Source: Clostridiales bacterium (GTDB taxonomy: Bacteria > Bacillota > Clostridia > Christensenellales > Aristaeellaceae). Taken from it: 64,000 nt of DNA. The position numbers and the translations under genes were made by a program. The notes under the pieces were generated by a model that saw only the letters and a list, made by a program, of their open reading frames with translations, was not told the origin of the DNA and ran no database searches. How positions within the stretch are numbered: the stretch's first letter is position 1; each line of letters begins with the position of its first letter. The stretch spans positions 27,570 to 91,569 of the forward strand of contig JAAYUF010000051.1 in assembly GCA_012517815.1 (NCBI GenBank). Reading direction: 5' to 3'. Shown here one piece after another: positions 17,335 through 25,705 of the stretch.

Positions 17335-19041
17335 ATGGAAGGAGGAGTTCCTCTGATCAATCTCTGTATTGGCGGCGCCGCCGGCGAAGGCATCGAGACC
17401 ATGGCCGGCATTCTGGAAAAGGCACTGCAACGTTCCGGGTATTTCGTGTTTTCCATGCGCGATTTCATGTCCCGCATCCGCGGAGGGCATAATTTCGCGC
17501 AGATCCGCTTCGGCTCCGAGCCGGTCGCGGCGCATGTGGATGCGCTGGACATACTGGTTGCCTACGACGAGCGCACGTATGCCGAGCATCAAAGCCGGCT
17601 GAAAGCCGACGGGCTGCTGCTGTGCGATCCGGGCCTGGGCCTTTCGGACGCTCGCCTGCTGCCGATCCCCATCCGCAGCCTGGCGAAGGAATCCGGCAAC
17701 GCGCGCACCGTAGGCGTGGTTTGCGTTGGCGCGTTGCTCAAGCTGATGAGCCTGCCGCTGGCAAACGCCGAGGCGGCGCTGCGGGAAACGCTGGCTCCGG
17801 GCATCCTGGAGATGAACCTCACGGCGCTGCACAAGGGTTATGAAAGCTCCGCTGAAATGCGCCGTCTGCCGCCTCCCACGGCGAGCGGACGGCTGCTGAT
17901 GACCGGCGCGGAAGCCATGGCCATGGGCGCGCTGGCGGGGGGCCTGCGGTTCTACAGCGCCTACCCGATGTCCCCCGCCACTTCGTTGCTGACGTTCTTT
18001 ACGGCGCAAAGCGAACCCCTGCGCCTGATGGTGGAGCAGGCGGAGGACGAAATCGCGGCGATCAACATGGCGTTGGGCGCATCCTACGCGGGCGCGCGCG
18101 CGATGGTCGGCACCAGCGGCGGCGGTTTTTCGCTGATGGTCGAAGGCCTCGGGCTAGCGGGCATCGCCGAACTGCCCATCGTGATTGCCGACGTACAGCG
18201 CCCCGGCCCGGCCACGGGCTTGCCGACCCGTACCGAGCAAAGCGATTTGCTGTTTGCCTGTTTTGCCTCGCAGGGCGAGTTCCCCCGGATAGTCATTGCC
18301 GTTCGGGATCATGCCGACGCGTTCTACCAGACGGCGCGCGCCTTCCAGCTTGCGTGGAAGTACCAGATGCCGGTGCTGCTGTTAAGCGATGAATATCTGG
18401 CCGATTCCGCAGCGACCATTGCGCCGCCGGATGTGGAAAAGGCCGCGCACAGCGTCGCCCCGCTTCCGCGTGAGGCCGATCCGCCGGGCGTGTACCGCCG
18501 CTACGCGCTGACCGACAGCGGCATATCGCCCCTGCGCGTTCCGGGCAAGAGCGACGGGCTGGTGCGCGCGGACAGCGACGAACACGCGGAGGAAGGCACG
18601 ATCACCGAAAGCGCGCAGGTGCGCGTCCAGATGGTCGACAAGCGTGCCCGCAAGCTGGAGGGGCTCAAAGCCGAGCTTTATGAGCCCGAGTATACCGGCG
18701 TGACCAGGCCCAGGGTGCTGCTGGTCGGGTTTGGCTCGACCTCCGCCGCAATCACCGAGGCCGTGTCCATCCTCAACAGCCACGGGCTGTCGGTCGGCGC
18801 GCTCTTGTTTGGCGACGTGTATCCGCTCCCCCGCAAACGCCTCGAAGCCTTCTGGCAGCAGGCCGACGCAGTCTACAGCGTGGAACAGAACGCGACCGCC
18901 CAGTTGGCGAAGCTCATCCGCATGGAAACCGGCCTGGGCTGCACGGACAGCCTGCTTAAGTACAGCGGCCGGCAACTGTCGGTGGATGAGATCGTCTCGG
19001 GGCTGGAAGCGTTCGGGATTGGCAGGGAGGTGCCGGTATGA
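17335..19041 (+). CDS. korA: 2-oxoacid:ferredoxin oxidoreductase, fused gamma-alpha subunit
   Basis: A 568-residue protein with an N-terminal gamma domain (residues 1-175; IGGAAGEGIETMAGIL and FMSRIRGGHNFAQIRF) fused to an alpha/pyrimidine-binding domain (about 190-390; ALAGGLRFYSAYPMSPAT, MVGTSGGGFSLMVEGLGLAG) and a C-terminal transketolase-like domain (about 460-568). With the beta subunit it oxidises a 2-oxoacid to acyl-CoA, reducing ferredoxin. The 2-oxoglutarate (Kor) type best fits the fusion, but the substrate is not certain. AAGGAGGAG lies 4-12 nt after ATG 17335 and just before CTG 17353, so the real start could be the CTG. Confidence 0.85.
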   Translation: MEGGVPLINLCIGGAAGEGIETMAGILEKALQRSGYFVFSMRDFMSRIRGGHNFAQIRFGSEPVAAHVDALDILVAYDERTYAEHQSRLKADGLLLCDPGLGLSDARLLPIPIRSLAKESGNARTVGVVCVGALLKLMSLPLANAEAALRETLAPGILEMNLTALHKGYESSAEMRRLPPPTASGRLLMTGAEAMAMGALAGGLRFYSAYPMSPATSLLTFFTAQSEPLRLMVEQAEDEIAAINMALGASYAGARAMVGTSGGGFSLMVEGLGLAGIAELPIVIADVQRPGPATGLPTRTEQSDLLFACFASQGEFPRIVIAVRDHADAFYQTARAFQLAWKYQMPVLLLSDEYLADSAATIAPPDVEKAAHSVAPLPREADPPGVYRRYALTDSGISPLRVPGKSDGLVRADSDEHAEEGTITESAQVRVQMVDKRARKLEGLKAELYEPEYTGVTRPRVLLVGFGSTSAAITEAVSILNSHGLSVGALLFGDVYPLPRKRLEAFWQQADAVYSVEQNATAQLAKLIRMETGLGCTDSLLKYSGRQLSVDEIVSGLEAFGIGREVPV

Positions 19042-19886
19042 CGGACTTTGCATTTCACAGCGACCAGAGCGCGTGGTGCCCGGGCTGCGGGAATTTTGAC
19101 ATCGCCGTCACATTGGCCGCGGTGCTGGGAGAATTGCGGCTGACGCCGGAACGGGTGCTGTTGGTGGGCGGCATCGGGCAAGCCGCCAAGCTGAACCAGT
19201 ATATCGACGCCAACGGGTATTCGGGCCTGCACGGGCGCGCCCTGCCCGCGGCCGTCGCGGCCAAGATGGCCAACGAGGCGCTGACCGTGATTGTCGACAC
19301 CGGGGACGGAGATTCCTACGGCGAAGGCGGCAACCACTTCCTGCACAACATCCGCCGCAATGTGGACATCACGCATTTCGCGCACGACAACCAGATCTAC
19401 GGGCTCACCAAGGGCCAGACGTCGCCCACCTCCGATCCCTGCGGGCAGGGCCGGGGCGGCGCGTGCAACCTCGGCAAACCGTTCAATCCGCTGCTGGTCG
19501 CACTGGCGGCGGGCGCAACCTTTGTGGCCCGCACAATCAGCGGCAACCGGGAGCACATGGCCGGGGTCATGAAAGCCGCCATCCTGCACAATGGGTACGC
19601 GCTGGTGGATATCCTGCAGCCCTGCGTGAGCTTTAACAAAGTGAACACCTTCGCCTACTACAAGGAACATACCTACGCACTGGAGGCGGATTACGACGCG
19701 GCCCATCTGGAAACGGCCCTGCTCAGGAGCCTCGAATACGGTCCGAAGATTCCCATCGGCATCTTCTATCAGGTGGAGCGGCCCACCTATCACCAGCAGC
19801 GCCCCGGGCTGTACGACGGCACGCCCATGATCGACAAGCCGGTTTCGCTTCCCGAGGTGGAAGCGCTGCTGGCCCGTTTCGCCTGA
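19038..19886 (+). CDS. korB: 2-oxoacid:ferredoxin oxidoreductase, beta (TPP-binding) subunit
   Basis: A 282-residue beta subunit overlapping the alpha gene by ATGA, so the two are translationally coupled. It binds thiamine diphosphate: WCPGCGNFDI near the N-terminus and the GDGDSYGEGGNHF motif followed by a DITHFAHDN segment are the classical TPP/Mg signature. GLTKGQTSPTS is a family hallmark. No ferredoxin-like delta subunit gene is adjacent, as expected for the two-subunit Kor type. The next gene is convergent. Confidence 0.9.
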   Translation: MTDFAFHSDQSAWCPGCGNFDIAVTLAAVLGELRLTPERVLLVGGIGQAAKLNQYIDANGYSGLHGRALPAAVAAKMANEALTVIVDTGDGDSYGEGGNHFLHNIRRNVDITHFAHDNQIYGLTKGQTSPTSDPCGQGRGGACNLGKPFNPLLVALAAGATFVARTISGNREHMAGVMKAAILHNGYALVDILQPCVSFNKVNTFAYYKEHTYALEADYDAAHLETALLRSLEYGPKIPIGIFYQVERPTYHQQRPGLYDGTPMIDKPVSLPEVEALLARFA

Positions 19887-20017
19887 GGGCGCGTATTTCG
19901 GCCCAATGCGCCGGGGCGCCGGCGAGCTCGTCCCGCGCGTCCGAAGCGGGCGGCAGGGCGCGGCGGGCCGCAAGGAGGCGGCCGCTGCGCGTTACCCGCC
20001 GGCGCGGGCCTGCGGAT

Positions 20018-21142
20018 TCACCGAAAGAAGGTGCGAATCACGTTGCGGACGGTTTCGTAGAGATTGACGTCCGAAAGCTGTCTGGCTTCCTCAAACGCCA
20101 TCGGAAGGCGATTGATGCTGAAGGCCGCGGTAAGCCCCTGCTCGTACAGCGCGTCGACATTCCCCTGAATGCCCCCGCACACTGCGATCACAGGCACGGC
20201 GTGCGCGCGCGTCTCCCGCAGGATGCCGCTGATCACCTTGCCGTACGCGCTCTGGGCGTCCATGCGGCCTTCGCCGGTCAGCACCAGCGAGGCATCGGCC
20301 ACCTGCCGCCGGAAGCCTGCCACCTCCAGCACGGTTTGAATGCCGCTGGCCAGCGTGCCGCCCAGCAGCGCAACGGCGCCCGCGCCCATCCCGCCGGCGG
20401 CCCCGCTGCCGGGAACGTTGCGGATATCCGCGCCCAAATCGCGCTGGATAACGTCCGCCAGATGGGACAGGCCCTCGTCCAGAACCCGGACCATCGCCTC
20501 GTCCGCGCCTTTCTGGGGGGCGTAGACGGCCGCCGCGCCAAGCTCGCCGCACAGCGGGTTGGTCACGTCGCACATCACCTGCAACTGAACGGATTCCCGC
20601 CTGAGGAGGGAGTCGCTAAGGTTGATGCGCTCAATCTCGCGCAGGGTACGCCCGACGGGGACAAACGCCAGGCCGTCCCGGTTGATGAAACGCACGCCCA
20701 GCGCCGCCGCCGCGCCGCACCCGCCGTCGTTGGTGGCGCTGCCGCCCAAGCCCAAGTAGACGCGCCTTGCGCCGCTGCGAACCGCCTCGCCGATCAGCTC
20801 TCCAACGCCGAAGGTCCCGGCGTTCATCACATCCGGCTGAGCCCCCATCAGCGGCAGCCCGGCCGCCATGGCGGTTTCCACCACGGCGCTGCCGTCGGGC
20901 AGCCATCCGTAGGCGGCGTCCAGCATTTCCCCGCGCGGGCCGTGCACCCGGACGGGTTTCCGCTGCCCGCCGGTTGCCAGCACGATCGCGTCCACCGTGC
21001 CCTCCCCGCCGTCCGCGATCGGCATACGCACAACCCGGATGGTCGGGTCTTCCGCGTGGATCGCGGATTGCATCACGTTGCACACCGTAAGGGCGGATAA
21101 CGTTCCCTTGAACGAATCAGGCGCCAGAAGAACCTTTTTCAT
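20018..21142 (-). CDS. Glycerate kinase (GlxK/GarK family)
   Basis: A 374-residue protein of the type-1 glycerate kinase family: MKKVLLAPDSFKGTLSA at the N-terminus, PIADGGEGTVDAI, GLGGSATNDGGCGAAAALG and LTGEGRMDAQSAYGK. It phosphorylates D-glycerate, giving 2-phosphoglycerate in this family. Full length, with ATG 21142 behind an AAAGGAAA site. It converges on korB and is transcribed away from the gntR gene. It may belong to the same catabolic set as the TRAP operon, a proximity-based inference. Confidence 0.9.
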   Translation of the reverse strand: MKKVLLAPDSFKGTLSALTVCNVMQSAIHAEDPTIRVVRMPIADGGEGTVDAIVLATGGQRKPVRVHGPRGEMLDAAYGWLPDGSAVVETAMAAGLPLMGAQPDVMNAGTFGVGELIGEAVRSGARRVYLGLGGSATNDGGCGAAAALGVRFINRDGLAFVPVGRTLREIERINLSDSLLRRESVQLQVMCDVTNPLCGELGAAAVYAPQKGADEAMVRVLDEGLSHLADVIQRDLGADIRNVPGSGAAGGMGAGAVALLGGTLASGIQTVLEVAGFRRQVADASLVLTGEGRMDAQSAYGKVISGILRETRAHAVPVIAVCGGIQGNVDALYEQGLTAAFSINRLPMAFEEARQLSDVNLYETVRNVIRTFFR

Positions 21143-21209
21143 GTCCGTTTCCTTTCATGGTTGACGGCGGCTCAGGCGCGGGATACGCCGCCGCCGGAGT
21201 AATATGGTT

Positions 21210-21345
21210 TCAAATCATGAGCGCCACCCTCTGGCGGCGATTTGACGCCGCGGCGTTGTCGTCAACGCCGGACGCAGCCCCGCAGCGCCTTCGTTTCCGC
21301 TTCTCGCCGCCGCAAAGCATCGTGCGCGCGCTTTGACGCCTGCAT
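21210..21345 (-). repeat. Dispersed repeat family B, copy 1
   Basis: On the minus strand it matches the 34.9-kb copy: GCGGAA with interspersed A/G tracts, then GTCCGGCGTTG..., and a common end in GGCG(C/T)TCATGATTTGAAA. Divergent but recognisable. Confidence 0.65.
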
Positions 21346-21509
21346 GAAATGCCTTGCATACGGAAGGTGCAAAGATGCCGCCTGCCGCCAAAGAGCCGCG
21401 CCCCCGCCCGCCGTTTGCGCCTCCGCCCCCACGCCCCGCGGCGCTTGCCGGCAACGCGTCAAATGAATAACCAAAATCATGCGTGAGGCTTTCCCTTTTT
21501 CCCCATCTC

Positions 21510-21524
21510 TGGTATACTGTATCC
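21510..21524 (+). promoter_or_regulatory. gntR promoter with candidate operator TGGTATACTGTATCC
   Basis: The extended -10 (TG then TATACT at 21513-21518) lies inside a motif matching 13 of 15 bases to the dctP promoter motif on the other strand at 28930-28944. This suggests autoregulation by the GntR protein. Confidence 0.65.
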
Positions 21525-21557
21525 GTAATCCAATCGCACGGAAAGAAAGGCAAGCGC

Positions 21558-22241
21558 ATGTACGATAATACCAACAGACCGAAAAGGGAATCCCCCATCG
21601 TGACCGAAACGGTATCCGACAAGGTGTACCGTCATTTAAAGGATGCCATCATCCGCGGGGATCTTCGCCGGGGCCAACGCATCGTGCAGGAACAGCTGAC
21701 GGAGGAATTGCAGGTGAGCCGCACGCCGATCCGCGACGCGCTGCAACGCCTGAGCGCCGAGGGGCTGGTCGTCAGCAAGCCGTTTCACGGCGCGGTTGTG
21801 TTTGAGCTCTCGGAAAGCGAGCTGCACGAGCTGTACGATATCCGCATCCTGATGGAGAACTACGCTTGCGAGCATTCATTGGACACAATGTCCAAAGACC
21901 AGCTTCACGCCATGGAGGTGCTCAACGACCGCATCCTCAGCAACCGCAACGATGTGCACGCATGCATGGCCTGCGACAGCGAGTTCCACATGATCGCGTG
22001 CTGCTCCAACAACCTGCACTACATCAAGCCGTTTCTGGACAGCGTATGGGATAAAAGCAACCCCTACAAGGCGCTCTACTACACCGTGCCCCGCTACGTG
22101 GAGGAAACCTACAAGCAGCACAAGCAGATCATCGACTGCTTTGCCCGGAAGGATCGCGCGCGCCTGTCCCAAAGCATCGAAAGCCACCTGCGCGACGTGG
22201 TGCATGTCGTTTCCATGAACCCGCTGTTTCACGACACCTGA
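21558..22241 (+). CDS. GntR-family (FadR/FCD) transcriptional regulator
   Basis: A 227-residue regulator starting at ATG 21558 behind AAAGG. Residues 18-82 form the GntR winged helix (VYRHLKDAIIRGDLRRGQ, QVSRTPIRDALQRLSAEGLV). The rest is an FCD effector domain (ELHELYDIRILMENYACEH; HMIACCSNN; SHLRDVVH supplies a ligand/metal His). FCD regulators usually bind organic acids. It converges on the TRAP/hydrolase operon and shares a promoter motif with dctP, so it probably controls that operon. Effector unknown. Confidence 0.88.
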   Translation: MYDNTNRPKRESPIVTETVSDKVYRHLKDAIIRGDLRRGQRIVQEQLTEELQVSRTPIRDALQRLSAEGLVVSKPFHGAVVFELSESELHELYDIRILMENYACEHSLDTMSKDQLHAMEVLNDRILSNRNDVHACMACDSEFHMIACCSNNLHYIKPFLDSVWDKSNPYKALYYTVPRYVEETYKQHKQIIDCFARKDRARLSQSIESHLRDVVHVVSMNPLFHDT

Positions 22242-22272
22242 AAGCGCGCGGCGGGCTGATCCTTTTGGCGAA

Positions 22273-22318
22273 AACCCAACGGGGAGAACCGGCGCAGGCC
22301 GGTTCTCCCCGTTGGGTT
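22273..22318. terminator. Bidirectional terminator between gntR and the catabolic operon
   Basis: A 21-bp perfect inverted repeat (22273-22293 / 22298-22318) with loop GCAG. It sits at the convergent 3' ends. Confidence 0.9.
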
Positions 22319-22336
22319 ACTGAACCGGCGCGCCGC

Positions 22337-22936
22337 TTACCCGCTCAGCCCGGAGAGCTGCGCGATCATGGCGGTTTCTTCCACCAGTTCGGCCGTCAGG
22401 GCGGCGTCGCGCATGTCCGCGCCCAACGCCACCTGGCCGTGCCCGCGCAGCAGGAAGGATTTCATCTGCGGGTGTTGCCGCAGGATGTCCAAGATGCCCG
22501 CGAAATGTTCTTCCGGCACAACATAGCTGTGCGTGTCAAACACGGGGCAAAGGCCCCCCAGCTTGATCCCCGCATGATGCGTGGCCATGAGCAGCTCCTC
22601 GTGCCGGGCCGCCCAGGCGGTCGCCCACGGCGAGTGACAGTGCATGATGGCGCCGATCTGCGCAAATTCGCGGTAGATCGCCCCGTGCAACAGGCTTTCC
22701 TTGGACGGCTTTCCGTTTCCCTCCACGCGCTGCCCCGCGAAATCGGCGATCACCAGCGTGTCCAGGCTCAGGCTGCCGAAGTCCACGTTGCTGCCCTTGA
22801 CGATCATATACGCCGTTCCCGGGATGCGGACGCTCAGGTTGCCGCCGTCGCTCCGCTGGTATTGGAGCGTGTAGAATTTGTGCGCCTCCCACAGGAGCGC
22901 TTCCGCAAGCCCGCGGTACTGTTCCAGCAATTTCAT
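22337..22936 (-). CDS. Class II aldolase/adducin-family protein
   Basis: A 199-residue protein of the zinc-dependent class II aldolase family, which includes fuculose-phosphate aldolase and the OtnC-type decarboxylases. It has SDGGNLSVRI, KPSKESLLHGAIYREF (catalytic Glu), AIMHCHSPWATAWA (HxH metal ligands) and LLRGHGQVALG (third His). It is slightly short but complete. ATG 22936 overlaps the Tm-1-like gene stop by ATGA. It is the last gene of the seven-gene operon. Substrate unknown; an aldol cleavage or decarboxylation of an acid is likely. Confidence 0.85.
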   Translation of the reverse strand: MKLLEQYRGLAEALLWEAHKFYTLQYQRSDGGNLSVRIPGTAYMIVKGSNVDFGSLSLDTLVIADFAGQRVEGNGKPSKESLLHGAIYREFAQIGAIMHCHSPWATAWAARHEELLMATHHAGIKLGGLCPVFDTHSYVVPEEHFAGILDILRQHPQMKSFLLRGHGQVALGADMRDAALTAELVEETAMIAQLSGLSG

Positions 22937-24153
22937 ACGCCCTCCAGCAATTTCAGGGTTTCCTGCACGATCAGGTCGGCGAAGGCCGTGTCGATAAACG
23001 CGTACGGGCTGCTCACATAGCGGATTTCCTTTTTCAGCCCCTGCCGGAACATCGCGTCCATCCTGCGGATCGTCTCCGGCTTATGGAACGGCTCGCCCTC
23101 CTGGCACAGCGTGCGCAGCCCTCCCAGCGGCAGGAGCACCGTGACGGGCCCCCGGGACGCGTTCACGCGCCGGATGATGGTACCGGTGATGTCGAGAATC
23201 TCCTTCTCATACAGCCGGGTGTGGGTCAGGTCCGCGTTATGCCACACATAGCCGCGGGCTTCCTCGTCGTCAAACAGCTCATCCTTGCGCAGGCAGGCAA
23301 AGTCGATCCCGCCGGGGCACACCAGCATGGGGACGCCCATCTCCGCCGCCGCCGTCAGCCGGTTGTCCGCGCCCTTGCTGTACCCGTAACCGCCGAAGTA
23401 TTCGGCCGTCATTTCGTGCAGGGTCAGGTCCATGACCGCCCGGATATGGCCGTCGCGGATCATTTCCTCCATCACGCGGCCGCCCATGCCGGTGGAATGG
23501 AAGCTGATCGTCTCTTTGCCCAGCGCGCGCAGCGCGTCCATCGCGCGCATGACGGTATCGTTGGTGATGCCCATCAGCGTCGCGGCGATCAGGTTTCGCC
23601 CCGCGGTGTTGATTTCCCCGTTGCCGCGCTCCGCCATGCCGATGATGGCCGCGGCCGCGTTGCCAAGGATGGACTCCGACAGCGGATTGATCCCCGTGAA
23701 GTCCACCACGGAGGGCACCACCGTGATATCCCGGTCGCCGACGACCGTCTCAAAATGACGGTAGCCGCTCGCGATGGTGGATACGATCAGCTTGGGAAAG
23801 CCGATGGGCAACCTGCGAAAGGCGGCGGAGCTTACCACTGTGTTTTGCAAACCGCCCATGCCCAGCGCCGCGTCGACGATTTTCTCCTTTTGCAACCGGC
23901 CGACCACCCTGGTCACCGAGGCGGACATCGCCGCGATCGCTTCGGATTTGGGCAGCCGGTGGACGTCCGCCCACTCCCAGCCGCCCTCGCGCAGCACTTC
24001 CTCGCGGGTGATATCGGCCGTGAACGCGACGTTGGGGCCGGTGCTGATATCCACCACCAGCGGCCGATGGCCGGCGTTGCGGATGAAGTCGGCCATGTAG
24101 CGGATTTCATGGTATTTCGTATCGCAGCACGCGACGATGGCTATGCTTTTCAC
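22933..24153 (-). CDS. Tm-1-like ATP-binding protein (UPF0261 family)
   Basis: About 406 residues. GTG 24153 is preferred over TTG 24159 because AAGGGGGA lies about 8 nt before the GTG and almost touches the TTG. The N-terminus (KSIAIVACCDTKYHEIRYMAD) and GGLQNTVVSSAAFRRLPIGFPKLIVST are typical of Tm-1-like proteins, two Rossmann-like halves that bind ATP in plant Tm-1. The bacterial function is not established. It is coupled to the aldolase gene, so a joint step is likely. It could be a kinase-like or ATP-dependent activation enzyme; that is inference. Confidence 0.85.
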   Translation of the reverse strand: MKSIAIVACCDTKYHEIRYMADFIRNAGHRPLVVDISTGPNVAFTADITREEVLREGGWEWADVHRLPKSEAIAAMSASVTRVVGRLQKEKIVDAALGMGGLQNTVVSSAAFRRLPIGFPKLIVSTIASGYRHFETVVGDRDITVVPSVVDFTGINPLSESILGNAAAAIIGMAERGNGEINTAGRNLIAATLMGITNDTVMRAMDALRALGKETISFHSTGMGGRVMEEMIRDGHIRAVMDLTLHEMTAEYFGGYGYSKGADNRLTAAAEMGVPMLVCPGGIDFACLRKDELFDDEEARGYVWHNADLTHTRLYEKEILDITGTIIRRVNASRGPVTVLLPLGGLRTLCQEGEPFHKPETIRRMDAMFRQGLKKEIRYVSSPYAFIDTAFADLIVQETLKLLEGV

Positions 24154-24165
24154 GCCCAATCCCCC

Positions 24166-24966
24166 TTACTTGCCCAGGACCGGCGTTTTCTGGACACGCT
24201 CCACCAGTTTGCTTTCGTGGCAGGGCAGCAGGAAGCTCTCGTCCTTTGCCCGCGCTTTGATCCGCTCGATGCTCTTCCACGTGGCGACGATATCCGCGTA
24301 TCGCCCGGGAGGGGTGATGTTGTAATGAAGCTCGGGGATTTCCCTGATGTTGTCCAGGATGAAAATCGCGTCCCCGCAGATGATATAGCTTCCGTCGTTG
24401 GTATCCACTTCCACGCACTGGTGCCCCGGCGAATGCCCGAAGGTTTCAAACACGCGCATCCCCGGCACGATTTCCATCTCGCCGCTGGTCAGGGTAAAGG
24501 AGATGTGCTCAAAAGGCCGTTCGATGCCCAGCGCGGGATTCTCGTACGATTTGTAGTACAGCGGAATCGGGTCCATGGCAAACGCGTATTCCTTCTCATG
24601 CACGTAGCATTTCGCGTTTGTGAATTTCTCCAGGTAGTAGATGTGATCCCAGTGCATGTGGGTGAAAACGATGATGCCGATGTCCTCCGGCTTGTAGCCC
24701 AGTTTGGCCAGCTGCTCGATGATGGACATGCCCTCCGGCTGGCAGGAGCCGGGGTGGTGATAGGCGTTGGCGCGTTCCGTCCAGGCCATGCCGGTATCCA
24801 CCAACATCGGGGTTTCGCCGCCTTCGATGAGGAACGCGAAGCAGGGCATGTCGATGCGCTCGTCCGGGATGTGCCTGAGGGCCGCCACCGTGGTGTGATG
24901 GTACAGATACTGCTTGGGAATCGTGGTCACAAAACCGGTGTTGATGGGTCGGATCGTCAGTGACAT
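24166..24966 (-). CDS. Metallo-beta-lactamase-fold hydrolase (N-acyl-homoserine-lactonase-like)
   Basis: A 266-residue MBL protein; ATG 24966 follows AAGGAGGATAT. It shows the dinuclear-metal motif THMHWDHIYYL (HxHxDH), a second His in GHSPGHQCVEVD, the Asp in CGDAIF and the terminal His in LPCHESK. Its architecture resembles AiiA-type lactonases (LVDTGMAW). In a catabolic operon it more likely opens a lactone or cyclic intermediate than quenches signals, but quorum-signal hydrolysis cannot be excluded. The spacing to the Tm-1-like gene is 12 bp. Confidence 0.85.
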   Translation of the reverse strand: MSLTIRPINTGFVTTIPKQYLYHHTTVAALRHIPDERIDMPCFAFLIEGGETPMLVDTGMAWTERANAYHHPGSCQPEGMSIIEQLAKLGYKPEDIGIIVFTHMHWDHIYYLEKFTNAKCYVHEKEYAFAMDPIPLYYKSYENPALGIERPFEHISFTLTSGEMEIVPGMRVFETFGHSPGHQCVEVDTNDGSYIICGDAIFILDNIREIPELHYNITPPGRYADIVATWKSIERIKARAKDESFLLPCHESKLVERVQKTPVLGK

Positions 24967-25045
24967 ATATCCTCCTTCCGCTGAAAGGAGGGGCTGATGA
25001 ATTGATTCATGCAAGCCCCTCCGTTCAACGTTATGCTGCTATGGT

Positions 25046-25684
25046 TTACTCCAACGCCGCGAGGAACTCCTGATAGTTCATGAGCTTGCCGATTTTGGGG
25101 AAGATCCACTTCTCGCAGAAATCCTGTTCCTCCTGCGTATCGGTCGCGGTGCAGTCGCCGATGACGATCACGCGGTAGCCCTTGTCGTAGGCGGAACGGG
25201 CGCTGGATTCCACGCACCAGTCGGTGTGGAAGCCGGTGAAGGCCACATACTCGATCTCGTTGGCGCGCAGCAGGTAGTCCAGCGCCGTGGAGTGGAACGC
25301 ATCCAGCGTTTTCTTGCCTTCGACGATGATATCGCCCTTTTGCGGGGTGAGCTCGTCAATGATTTCCGGGCCGGGGGTGCCTCGCAGCCAGGCGCCGGTG
25401 CCCCAGTCGGCTTCCATATCGATTTCGATGCCGCGCAGGCCTTCGTAGCCCGGGCCGCCTTTTTTCAGTTCCGGGAAGCCTTCCTCAAAGGAGTGGAAGG
25501 GCACGTAGAAGATCTTGGCCACCTTGCCGCGAGCGCCGTCCAGCAGGTTCTGGAGGTTCTGGATCACATGGCGCTCCGCCAGCTGTTCCTTGATGTGAGC
25601 ATACATGGTGCCGCCTTCCGTGAGGAAGTCATTCTGGGGCTCGATCAGAACGATGGCGACTTTGTCCTTGGGAATCCGGTACAT
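25046..25684 (-). CDS. Isochorismatase-family cysteine hydrolase
   Basis: A 212-residue cysteine hydrolase with the catalytic triad: Asp in EPQNDFLTEGG, Lys in EGKKTLDAF and Cys in TDWCVESSARSAYDKGY. The family includes nicotinamidase, ureidoacrylate and maleamate amidohydrolases, and carbamoyl hydrolases. It probably removes an amide or carbamoyl group. It stands between the MBL gene and the TRAP large permease gene and has its own ribosome site. The exact substrate is not deducible from sequence. Confidence 0.87.
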   Translation of the reverse strand: MYRIPKDKVAIVLIEPQNDFLTEGGTMYAHIKEQLAERHVIQNLQNLLDGARGKVAKIFYVPFHSFEEGFPELKKGGPGYEGLRGIEIDMEADWGTGAWLRGTPGPEIIDELTPQKGDIIVEGKKTLDAFHSTALDYLLRANEIEYVAFTGFHTDWCVESSARSAYDKGYRVIVIGDCTATDTQEEQDFCEKWIFPKIGKLMNYQEFLAALE

Positions 25685-25705
25685 AGGGGTGGCCTCCTCT
25701 TGCTT

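Larger units (their letters stand above)
21143..21557. other. Divergent gap between glycerate kinase and gntR
   Basis: No gene. It carries a minus-orientation copy of repeat family B (about 21210-21345) and the gntR promoter/operator (21510-21524). Confidence 0.6.

Noticed and set aside
23083..24963. A 626-codon plus-strand open frame
   Set aside because: Antisense to the Tm-1-like and MBL genes; His/Asp/Arg-rich low-complexity composition typical of GC shadows.
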